This document shows positions 12,501 through 24,500 of a DNA stretch of 64,000 bases, piece by piece. The notes under the pieces are model-generated. The model was not told the origin of the DNA. It made no database searches and saw only the letters and a program-made list of their open reading frames with translations. This DNA is from Paramacrobiotus metropolitanus (Eukaryota > Tardigrada > Eutardigrada > Parachela > Macrobiotidae), in NCBI RefSeq assembly GCF_019649055.1, contig NW_026570315.1:434001-498000 (forward strand). The letters run 5' to 3'. A program made the position numbers and the translations under genes. The first letter of the stretch is position 1. Each line of letters opens with the position of its first letter.

Positions 12501-15500
12501 TTCTGCAGCTAGCACAGCTGTGCTGCAGACCCTGGAAAACGCTGGGATGGAAATTCCCAGAAACACTAAAACACTGCAGCGAATGACCAATCATGAGGGC
12601 GGAGATACCGGTCCTCACAGATTTAAAGAAAGAAATTTCTGTGGTTAAAACAGGGAGGAAATGTCCATGATCGAGAAGAAGTAGGAAAATTTCGCGCTCG
12701 AAAAACTTCGAAATTTTGCACGAACAATTGTCTGTAATGCGAGCCTGCATTACAAAGGGTCATTCGGCCAAGTGCGAACTGTCAGGGGGCGCTGGCTAAG
12801 CGCACATCGACCATCGATGGCGGAACAAACGCAAACCCGGATGTAGCCTTTTATGGCGAATCTGAACACACACCGCGCCTTGCGCGCCAGCCAAAAACGT
12901 GACTTAAGGATCTCCAGCCAGCATGACTTAAGGATCTCAATATAACGACCAGCTAGTCTGAATGCTTTTTGCAAATTTCGGTGAAAATCCAGCTTGAAAT
13001 GCTCGCCATATTGTCTGTTGAACAAAAGACTCCGACCTTCACTTTTTGACCAGGCAAAATTTGGCTTTCGATCATCTGGCCGTAAAAGGATTGCCTGTTT
13101 TTTGATCTGCATGATTTATTTGTGAAAAATGCCGATCCGAATATGTTTTTTGGCAGAAACGACGCCATATTTTTGCGTGTTCTTGTGGTACAACGGTTGA
13201 AAAAAACGCGAAAACAGGAAGAAATCCGCAGGAGCCTTGCCCGTTGCGTGAAATCTTATGCACGAAACTATAGCTATTCTTTTCGTTTTCACAAAAACTA
13301 TTGTTATAATGTAAGTCTTTCTACACCATTCACACGGTTGATTGGTCGAGAACACGCTCCACGGAACAAGCCGGGCAGGGAAGAAGAAGTCATCTAGAAC
13401 CTGAAATAGGCTCCCGGAGCACTGCTGAGAAAACAGGGATGCTGCTTCCCAATCGAAAAAAACTAGTAATTCCTTCTGAAAAATTATTTTCGAAACCCTT
13501 GACAGGTTGTCATTGGATTATAGCGAAAACGCAAATTTTAGATTATTTTTAAGTAAAGCTATTCCATTTTCTACAGCTGAGCTGGTCAAATGTTGTCAAC
13601 ATTGGTGTGATAAACTAAATTTTCTCCTGGGCTATATATGAGTGGCCTTCTCCTTCTCCTTTGCCTCCGCCTTCTAGCCAGTAACCATCTCCTTCGCCTT
13701 CTCATTCTACGTTTCGCGCCTTCTCCTTCTCCGTTTCCTTCCTGTTTGGTGTGCAAATGGCTCCAGCTGCTTTCCAAGCACCAAGCATTGTTTTTACCTA
13801 AAAACTGTCTTGGCGCCCCGAAGATCATTTATATGCTGGGGTGCTGTCTGTAATGCATGGAATGACCCAGTCTTGTGGCACCAGTTGGATGAAACGATGC
13901 CCGCTTGTTTTCTAGAACCTGTCGAATGTACAAACCAACCATAACGACTATCCGCCTTGTCGTCAAGCGACCCTCCTGGTTAGCAGAGGTGGATTTGCCA
14001 TCCGTCGGTCGGAAGAATTATCACTGCCAGCCTTCTTGGCTTCTATTCATTCAGTATCCGGCTTGCTGTCCTCATTAATTCCTAGACAAGGTGTTGTCGC
14101 GGCTACGTGACAAGTCGTCGCGGGACATTTCGTCGGGGACACTTCGTCTAGAGGGCTTCTGGTCGGGGGACATTTGGTATTAGGACATTTCGTTTCCGGA
14201 TGTTTCGTTAACGTGACAATTGGTAGCAAAACTGCTCGTTGCCGGACTGGGACATTTCACCGCATGGACTTTTCGATGCACGGACTTATCGTCGAATGGA
14301 ATTTGTTTGTATTTTAATAATAACATTAAAGTTACCACGAAAAAGCTATTATTAAAAAAATTAAGCCATGAAACCGAAATAAAAACTTATTTTAAAATCG
14401 GGAAATGAGTTCAACCATCAGCCATTTCTGAACTACAAGAACCTTACGAGGACATTTGGGTGCTGTGAACATACCCTGCACGATTAGGCTGCGATGAACA
14501 GCCGGCTAAATTTATAGCCGTTTGCATTCAGACTGTGATATCAGTAGCGTTGCGAGCTACGGCTAACCAGCTGTTCATCGCAGTCTAATCGTGCAGGGTA
14601 TGTTCACAGCACCCAAATGTGCTCGTATAGAATCAATTAAACTACGTAAAAAAAGGATATGCAAAAGTTTAATTAATGACAGCATAGCTCAATACATTTA
14701 TGATTTAACGAACATGCTTATGCTAGTGGAAACATGCGTTGACCTTACTTTTAAATTAATCACTTTCCAGTTTCCTCCAGGGCTAGTTGTAGAAAACTGT
14801 TATTTGACCATTGTGCCAAGATCCGACGAACACTAAACTTATTTTTATTAAACGAAAGTAAATGGTCACCAGTCACGAGTACTCGGCAGGACGAGTATAC
14901 TTTACTTAATCACACGGAAATATTTGGCTACAAGCGCTGTTAGTTTGCAGTTATCACTTTACTTGATCATCATCCTTTGTATGTTACAATGGAAGTCAAA
15001 ATTGTCTTACATTCGGTCCGGGACCGCATGACCAATAAAAATAAATGGCCAGGACCAAATGACCAATAAACAGAAAACGCGCAGGAATACGAACACTTGT
15101 TCCTGGCGCATTTCCGAACTAAAACCATCAAGCGATATCTCAAACGAAAGAGAAAAAAATTTCAAGAATTTCGATACCAAACGGGTCATCCTTTATAGGA
15201 TCTAAGAGAAAATCGAGCCATTTCAGTTTGTCGTAGACAAAGCATGCGATTTCTGTGTGAAAACGGAAACCAAACCGAGGATGCAAATCCTGTGCTATGT
15301 CTACGAGAAACTTTAGATGCCTTGATTTTCTCTTAGATCTCATAAAGAACAAATTGTTTGGTATCAAAATTCTTGAAATTTTTTCCTCATTCGTTTGAGG
15401 CATCGGTCGATGGTTTTCGTTGGGAAATGCGCAAGGTGCAAGTGTAAATGTCAACAGGCCGATGGCCAGTCAAAAATTTGGCTTTTTGAGTACAGAAAAG

Positions 15501-18500
15501 TGTTTGGTTGCGCGCGTTTTGTGATTACATAAGTGTAAGACAATTTTGGCGTCCATTGTATCTGTGTCAATGTGCAACAGAGACTGGTTCGGTCCAGCTC
15601 CCATAACACATAACCAAAACGTGTGATGGGAACTGGAACGACTTCATTATTCGGGGAAAAGAAAGTGAGGGAGACCATTGTCCGTGCTGTTATTTCTACT
15701 GTAAATAGGCTCAAAACAGAGAATATCTTCAAAGCTGGAGACAGCCAAACGGGATAAGTAACCAAACAGGGTCTCGCTTGTTTGTTATAGCTGCTTTATT
15801 TTTGCCCGTTAAAGTGTGAAAACGAGGTTGATCTTACTGTAATATATTTTGTTATTTAATACCACGTAATCAGTCAGCAATAAATTAAAAAATCTGAATT
15901 TAGATATACAGATACTGAGCTGCAACTCGCTTATACAGTATGCTCATCAGTCTATTACAAGAAAGGTTCTAGGTATGTACAAATTAGCAAGTTAAAAGCA
16001 ACCGAGTCAGGGTATAATTTACTGAAAACGGTGGTACTACGGTTGAAAAATTAAAAATTATACGGGAATGTTTAGTCTTACACACTAGTCTTAATAAAAT
16101 TTTTTTGAAGACAAACGACGGCGCTTTTCAACTGAAAATTAAGTTTTTCTTAAAAAATAATTGACTATCCAACTGTCCTGCCGACGAACTGTCTGACTGC
16201 GATGTGTCCATGTTACCGGATGTCTCGCGAATAAATGTCCCCCGGCCAAATTGACTAGCAACGATTTGTCCAGAAACTAAATGTCCAGGCGACCAAATGC
16301 GGCCGACGAAGTGTCCCGCGACGAGATTTTATGCGACGACTTGGTCGGTCACGGTTGTGGCCGGCGCAATGGAGTTATGGAAATTAAAAGCACTTCAGCT
16401 TAGAAATCCAGAAATAGCATTCTGCAAGTCCCAAAAGGCATGTGATTTGCCATTATGCAATGTTTCCCACTCCGTCCTGCTTGAGGCGTTTCGAGGTGAC
16501 GAGGTTAATACAGCGCGCTTCCTTGCCCAGTCCAGACAAGAAGGCGGTATCTGGTTGAACGCCCTACCGTCCGCCCAATTTGGCAACGTACTGGGTGACG
16601 ATGAACTGATGATAAGCGTTGTTGGTTTATGCCTCGGCGCCCCATCTTCGAACCACACGACTGTGTGAAATGTCTGAAGCCCGTGGATGGTTACGGACTG
16701 TCGTGTGCTTTCTCCACCGGAGGGCACTCGCGCCACGGAGGACTAAACAGCATCATTTGCCGAGGATGTGTGCCTGCCGGCGTGCCCGAAAAATTTGAGC
16801 CGAGCGGAATCTCTCACACTACGGAACGCCGTCTGGACGGCTGCAATACATTTACGTGGAAATGGGAACTTTGTCTTCCATGGGATGGGACATGTGTGGA
16901 CACGGTTGCACCGTCACATTTTAAAGCCCTTTGACCACAGCGGAAGTGGCCGCCGTGCAAGCCGAGGATAAAAAATCTTGAATTTATTCTTACCCAGCGG
17001 GCCGTTATCTATTCGCTCCAGTCGCCTTTGAAACGCTCGGCCCGCGGGGACCTTCAGCAATTGCAATTGTCGAAGAACTGGGGAAAGGACTTCAGCAGCA
17101 AGCCGGCGAAGCGCGCTTGCTACCGACAAAAACGTCCGGACTACCTAGACGTCCGGCGGACGCTTTGGTCGTTAAACGAACAAACCGTCCTGGAAAAAAA
17201 ACTTCCGCCGTAAATTTTGCCCACTTAAATTTTTTTGCGTTTTCGATGCGACCTCAGGCTTATGAGGGCTTTCGCATCATGGACACTTTAGTCAGGGCAC
17301 GTACAATAACATGTACGCCTGCTCCCTGAATTTAAATTTCGCTACTGGCAAAACCGTATTCCAAACTGGTAGCCATGGTGTGTAGTCAGCCGGTATCTAC
17401 TACGTACCAATTTTCAGCTACCTTGTAAAACGCCATGGAGCTGCTACTGCTTTGCACGTGACCACTCTAGCCACGCCTTTCGCCTGTACTTAATTGCAGG
17501 GTAATTGTACAGTCTTGCCTATCCTCTTTTTAACTCCACGAATAACCATTAAAATCCACTTTGGTTGGCCTTAACACTAGTAATTACAATATTTTCAGGG
17601 TTAATCGACCACAGCTGTTGGGTACCGCGACCACCTACGGTTGATTGTACCCGACCAAAACGTCTGGACCACGAAGACGTCCGGCGGACGTTTTGGTCGT
17701 TCAACCGAACAAACCGTATGTGTAAACCGTGGGCCAAAAAAACGTCAGCCGACAATTTTCCACACCCAAAGTTTTTCGCTCTCTCGAGACTACCCAATGG
17801 CTAGTAACGGCCCGACCAAAGTGTCTGGACAAAGATACTGGTCCAGACGCTGGGCATTTTGTACGGGCAAAAATATTGGTCCGACTAAATGTCCGGCTCG
17901 AAAAACTGTCGGAAGCATTGGACATCATCGAAGGAGTTTAACATTTGCACTATAGTTCCGGTACGTTATAGCAGTCAATGCCATTCATCGATGACGCCAG
18001 ACGAATTTTAATTGTCTGCAGTTAAATGCATCTACGAAAACTGATTCTTTGATCGTCTGCGCACACAAATTTCCTAATTAACGAAAGTCAGCTGTGTTAG
18101 CATAGACTCAAAAGTTCTGCTCATCTCAGCTCTCAGGTACGATTAAAAAGGGATCAGACTAGCTAATACTTCGTTGTTATTGCCGCGGCATTATTAGTAC
18201 CTTGTTTGGCACTTTGTCTTTTTTGCGCGTCCGGTGTGCTCTCTTCCGAGTTTTCTACGCAAGCTCTCATTGCAACACTAAAAGCGTGCCGAAAAAGATA
18301 CTGCACTTATATCAGTGCGTGTAATACCTCGTGTGCCAGGTATAAATACTTTTAATAATTGAATTATGGCTCTATTTGAAGTTGAAAGTGTTGAAAAAAT
18401 TCTGCCGGCGTTTTGACCACAGAAAAATTCGGCCAACAGGAAATTCGGTCGGCGTTTTCACCACACAAAAATTCGGCCAGCGTTTTGAAATTGGCATCAC

Positions 18501-21500
18501 AAAAGTTGCCTTTGCCGTGAACTATAAGGCTTAAAAGTGCTTTCTCCTCGTGAGAAAGTGTTAGAATATAGGGGGGAAAACCGTGTCAGTCGAACTAAGT
18601 CACGGCACTGCTGCCGTCACCCGGCTTGAGTGTGACGTTACGGCAGTACATGCGGCTAAATCAGGCGCGGTACATAACACCATGTTTAGCCACAACGTAA
18701 AACTCCAGCCGACTGACGGCAGTAATAAAGGAGAATGGTTCGGCTGGACCAATTTTTCCCCCTATATATCGGATAACGTACTGACTACACGTATCCTGTA
18801 ACGAACCAACACACTTCCCGTCGTATTGTTCATTAGACTGATACACGATGTTCAAGTAATCAATGCTGTTGACACGGCTTTAAGTACCACACAGGGTGCG
18901 GTAAACACACTCACTTACACAGGACTTAGCCCGTATGTATCATCATTTAGGGATCAGTGTACCGGGCGCATATGATCAGATATTAGGTTACACATACACA
19001 ACGAGTAATCGTAATATAAATCCTAACAGAAAGGATGTGTAGAACATTGTTTGCTTACTGCTATTGTACCAGTGCCGTCGACATTCAGCTCCAGTTATAT
19101 TAATGAGGCACGACTCGAAAATGTAAAGTGATAAAACGATATCTTTATTTTATTATACGACGACAATTAAATATTAGTACTGACGCGACCATTTCTGAAC
19201 CTTGTGTGCTCTGCCGGCATAACCTGTAACCACGAAAAGTGCGATGATATCATCGTTTATTCATGAACGGAACTATTATCTCTAACAGCATCTTAAGAAT
19301 TCGGATTTATATAAAGTTTTTTGGAAAGTTTTAATGGTAGGTTTCATAAATGTCGCTTTTTACCTGATGCGGCTAAACTATGATCGACCGGAGCGTAGCG
19401 AAGTTCCTCTAATTTCTGGACCAATGGAATAACAGAATCTGTGTCCGTTACGGAAGTAGAAGCGGTAACGCCTCCGGTTGCGAAAGTCACGATAATAGTA
19501 TGACGTCACAGCCGCCGACACGCAAGGTAGCGCAACCGCCGCTGCGATTTGATTCTGTGATTTTATTTGATTCTTGATTCTAAGATTGATTCTAACTGAT
19601 GTCATATACATGTATAATCAGAATGTTTTTGAGACGTATATGCTTATCAGTTGTTGACGCAATGGATCTGCATATCAGTTATTGGACACAGATAGAAGTT
19701 TCTTCTAAAACGAATACACCCAAAATGGCAAATAATGTGTTAACCGTTTACTGTTGCATGGATCGCTTTAAGTTGGTGTTCTCCCAAATTTGTAACATCT
19801 TATTTGCCTTTTTTTGCGCGGCATCTGCATTCTCTTCCGCGAGTTCTTATGCACGCTGTCCAGCAACACTAAAATCGTGCCGATGAAGATACTTGTGTAA
19901 CTGTAAGTGTATTGACCCCAGGTTTTGTTATACACCGCGTGGCAAGTATACTACGAGGCAGGTAATTTTTTTCTAAAAGTTGAAAATGTTGAAAAAATTC
20001 TGCCTGTGTTTTGAACACCGGAAATTCGGTCGGCAGGAAATTCGGCCGGCGTTTTGACATTGGCCTTTTTGCGATAGTCAGCATGCGAACAGCAAACGCA
20101 GTTCCGTTTGACTACATGGGAGCAGCCAGTTCTATTTTCTACCGAATAAGGGTCAATAAGAAATCTGCGAAAGTGCCAATGTAGTCAAGAAGCAGTAAAG
20201 TTTTTGACGATAGCCGATCATGCAATAGTTATTACCAACGGGCAACGGTAAAGCTGATTTCAAACCGGTTTTTGGGAAGACTAAGTACTACGATAAGGTT
20301 TTCGCGGCGGCAATGGCAAAAGTAAAGGGAAGATTGAAAATAGCGAAACGGAAGGCAGAGGCCAAATTCAACTTGGCCGACCCCCAAAAGCGCTGCAAGA
20401 GTTTGCAGAAACTGCGAAAACAAGTTTCGTCGCTAAACGTTTTGATAGATATCATCGTGTGTTCCTAAGCTAAAAGTTACGCTTCTCTGTTGTTTTCTAA
20501 CATGCTTGCCTACTTGTAGGAAAATTTCTCTAGGCTTCAAAATACACAAACATCTCAGTGCCGATTGAATTTCATTAGCTACCACAGCAGTCAGCTCGAA
20601 GATTCTTGGCTGCGCCGAATTAAAGAATGGCAAATCGACCCATGCAGTGTTTTTCCTGAACAGAAGCGCGAGGCAGAAGTTTGGATAAACTATTCGACTT
20701 CGACTGACTTCAGCAGACCCGATTTCAGCCCTCCAAGAAATATCTTCAGCTTTTTTCGATATAAACGATCATGCGATGGTGGGGAAGTTATAGTGCATGT
20801 AGAACCTCTGGCTTTTTTAACAAGGCACCCGTTCTTCTGCTCAAAAGAACCAATCGCTGGAAAGCCAAACGGGGATTACGTTGTGGATAAATCATACCTA
20901 CTTCTGGACTGGGATAAACGAAGAAATTGGATCAAGAAGCGGGCGCTGTACTTTGACCTAGGGGCAAGTACGTTCGATAATGGAGCAGGTAAGCAGTTCC
21001 AGTGTCAGTCGAAGTTCTAGCGCAGCCATAAATTATGACGTGCGCACCCATAATCGATTGTGTGCATCCAAAAACACAGCCGTACTTTGCGATTGCTTTA
21101 TTACGCTAGTTGTTTCGAAAACAACTCGGTTTACATGTTCAGCAAGGCCTGCGCTGAAAGTTTGAATCTGATTCTGAATGCTAAAAGTCTGAGTCTGAAT
21201 ACTAAAAGTCTGATTCTGATTCCTGGAACTCTGAATCTGAACACCAAACTCTGAATCTGAATGCAGTAATAAGACACTAAGTCTGGCGGGTGACGACCCG
21301 AGTCTCTCATTAAAATTATACTGCAGTTGTGTTTAGACAGTAGTTATTAGCTCTGGCGATAAAAGTTATCTATACGAGTAATTATAGATTAGTATTAGGC
21401 GGTGGGAACTGCTCGTAAACAACAACACGGGGCGCGGGACAGAGACGTTATGAATACGTTTGTGCGGTAGAAAATATTGTTTTGCGTCCGGTGTATGATG

Positions 21501-24500
21501 AGATATCCGGTAATTCCTCTGAATTTACCGAACGAGCCGGTGCCAGCGTAATATACGCCCATGTAAATAAATGTGCTGTTATGTTGCATAGTAAGCATAG
21601 AGTAGTCGAAAAAGTCTTTATTGATGAAAACCGAAACACAAAAGAGCTAGTAAAAAAACCATTGAGAGCAAGCGAAAAAGCATAGAGTAAGGGGAATACA
21701 CATATGCAGCATTTACACGTTCCATTTATTCATATAAAGTCATAATTATTAGGCGGTGGGAACTGCTCGTGAACAGCAATACAGAGTACGTACAAAATTT
21801 TAAAATTCACATAGTTGTTCGCCGTTTGCGCAAAGTACCGCAAAGAAAGAATGACGAGGCGCGTTAAAAAAAACAAACGCAGTACTTCCACATCTACTAT
21901 AGCAGGCAAACCGATGGAATATGCCTTGCGCCTTGCGGTCCAGCGTGAAATTGCGCGATATTCTAATCGGTTAATCAGGTTCAGTTGATGGATGAATGAA
22001 TGAATTTTTAGTCTTTTCCGCACACTCATTTGGTGGTTAAACTTGTGATGGCTACCATACGTGAACACCTGCGACAAAGTGCAGTAATTACAAACTTCTG
22101 TCAAACCAAGTATATCTAGATTTGGTATAAACTGATCAGTTCAGACCAGCTTTACTGGATTACTAATTTTATTTTACCAATTATTTTTTGGATAGCCGGC
22201 AAAGCTAATTAAAGGGCAAAATTAGAAACATCGAGCAACATGATGTATGAAAAATGCCGCTAGCAAATCACTGATTGCACGTATAATTACTGCATATGTG
22301 TCTGCTCCTTACTCTATGCACAGTATGCAACATAAAAGCACATTTACATAGGCGTATATTATGCTGGCACAGGCTCGTTCGGTAAATTAACAGGAATTAC
22401 CGGATATCTCATCCCACACTGGACGCAAAACAACATTTTGTACCGCACAAACGTATTCGTAACGTCTCTGTCCCGCGCCCCGTGTCAGTTCCCACCGCCT
22501 AATACTAGTCTATAATTACTCTTATAGATTAGGGTTAGGGTTACCTATACGAGCTATTAACTATTTTCTTGAGCTATTATTGAGCTATTAATTATTATTA
22601 GCACAACTTCATTGTAATTTTATTAGAGACTCGGGTCGTCACCTGCCATACTTAGTGTCCTATTATTCAGATTCAGAGTTTGGTGTTCCGATTCAGAGTT
22701 CCAGGAATCAGAAGAATCAGAATCAGACTTTTAGTATTTAGACTCAGACTTTTAGCATTCAGAATCAGATTCAGATTCAGACTTTCAGCGCAGGCCGTTC
22801 AGCAATGCATTAATCAGGTGACAGACAGAACATTCTGTGCAAAGTACGGTAATTTATTCACGCAGAGTTACAATGGAGGCTATAACACTGCAACAGACAG
22901 ATCGTATGCTGCAGCAGCTCGCAAACGCGAGCTGCCGCATACGCGAGCGCCAGCTTTATTTTAAGGCCAGGGTCAAAAAGAGGGAGGGAAAACTAAAGGA
23001 AGGGATTTTGAGTGGTCAGAAAAGGAAGGGAATTTGGGCGATCCAAAAATTTGAAAAAGTTCAGAGCGAGCAAAATTTGAGCAAAACAACTTTTCAAGCA
23101 CTACCTCTTGACGCTGTTGTGAGAACAGCATTTCTTTCGTAAATGTTTTTTGTTCTGGTGCATAGTTTGTACTCGTATCACGATACTTATTAAGGATTAG
23201 TGCAAGTTGTGAGAACTTTAGATATAGTGGTGGTCTCCCACTTTACAAAAAAAACATATTACATTTTCTCAGCTATATGGAACGTTTTCATTGTCACACT
23301 TAAGTACTATTTACAAACTACATTTAGTCTATTTTGCATTCAGGCACGCGAGCGAAGCAAGCATTTCTTTTATCCAGCGGACGAGCAAAGCAAAGCCGCG
23401 TTTCTAATTGATGACGTTTGAGTTTCTGCAACGGAAAGTTCCATGACCTTGGGTCGCTGTGTGACCTTTTGGAAATATTTAGAAATATTTATGAACAAAT
23501 TTTAAGAAACATTTAACACCCAGCAACCTTGAAATTCTGAGCCTTTTCGTTTAATTCGAATCATCAAACTGTTCTTGCTAAGGTCTCTCCCTAGCAAGAA
23601 CTCAATTCTTACTAATAAGGCTATCGTAGCGACCCAAAAATAATCCGTGACCATTTTTGACTGTCATGCGCGTCGATCTACTCAGCCCTAATTTCATATA
23701 GAGGGTTTTGACTATTAGAATAGGATATTTAAAGATGTAACGTAGCGAACAAAAGGTCACTCAGCGACCCAAAGGTCATGGAACTCTCATTTACAGAAAC
23801 TCAAACGTCATGAATTAGAAACGCGGTTTCGCTTCGCTCGTCCGCTAGATAAAAGAAATGTTCGCTTCGCTCGCGCGCCTAAATGCAAAATAGATTAAAT
23901 GTAGTTTGTAAAATAATAGTACTTAAGTGTGACCATAAAAACGTTCCATATAGCTGAGAAAATGTATATGATTTTTTGTAAAGTGGGAGACCACCGCTAT
24001 ACCTAAAGTTCTCACAACTTGCACTAATCTTTAATAAGTATCGTGGTACGACCGTACGAATACAAACTATGCACCAGAACAAACAACATTTACGAAAGAA
24101 ATGCTGTTCTCGAAATGGCCACGTTACCCGAGCGCAAATCCGGTTTGACAGTACAATGCCGGAAACTTTTGAATTATAAGAAAAGTCATGTGCCTTTGTT
24201 AAATCTTTCGTTCCACATGCGTTTTCGACAAGCCTGACAAAGACCGTTTTCAACTTAAGAACGCTTGCAAGCTGCAAACAGCACCTAAACACCTTCAGCA
24301 AGATGAACAGGGATAAACTTCATACTGAGACTTGGAAAAATTTCCATGACGAAAGTTTCGTCAAGTTTTCACCTGAGGAATAGTGTTGTGCCCTAATCCT
24401 AATTATATCCCGAATGTGTGGCAGGGCTCAAAACCTCCATCGCCTGAATTTTTAAAAACGGATTGCAGGCATATGATAAAAATCTGTTGAGAAAACTTTA

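Larger units (their letters stand above)
14090..16350. mobile_element. Candidate ~2.2-kb element bounded by inverted GGACATTTCGTC arrays
   Basis: About 14100-14300 carries many loose copies of GGGACATTTCGTC. About 16170-16350 carries the reverse form (GACGAAGTGTCCCGCGACGA, AAATGTCC). The interior holds a complete MITE and a foldback element as insertions. No transposase frame is seen. The boundaries are soft; two unrelated arrays cannot be excluded. Confidence 0.45.
18210..20070. repeat. Pair of diverged ~290-bp direct repeats
   Basis: About 18210-18510 and 19805-20070 align with shared words TTTTTTGCGCG, CTCTTCCG, GCAACACTAAAA, GTGTTGAAAAAATTCTGCC and AAATTCGG(C/T)CGGC. They are direct, 1.6 kb apart, and end in AAATTCGGCC-type arrays. 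They could be two copies of a small element or the ends of one. Confidence 0.55.

Noticed and set aside
22530-22550. TTAGGGTTAGGGTTAC, telomere-like
   Set aside because: Only two units, embedded in a foldback arm; not an interstitial telomere.
22837-23142. 101-codon lysine/glutamine-rich plus frame ending in FLS before the foldback arm
   Set aside because: The ending resembles the LINE C-terminus, but the body shows no LINE motif; not called a gene.
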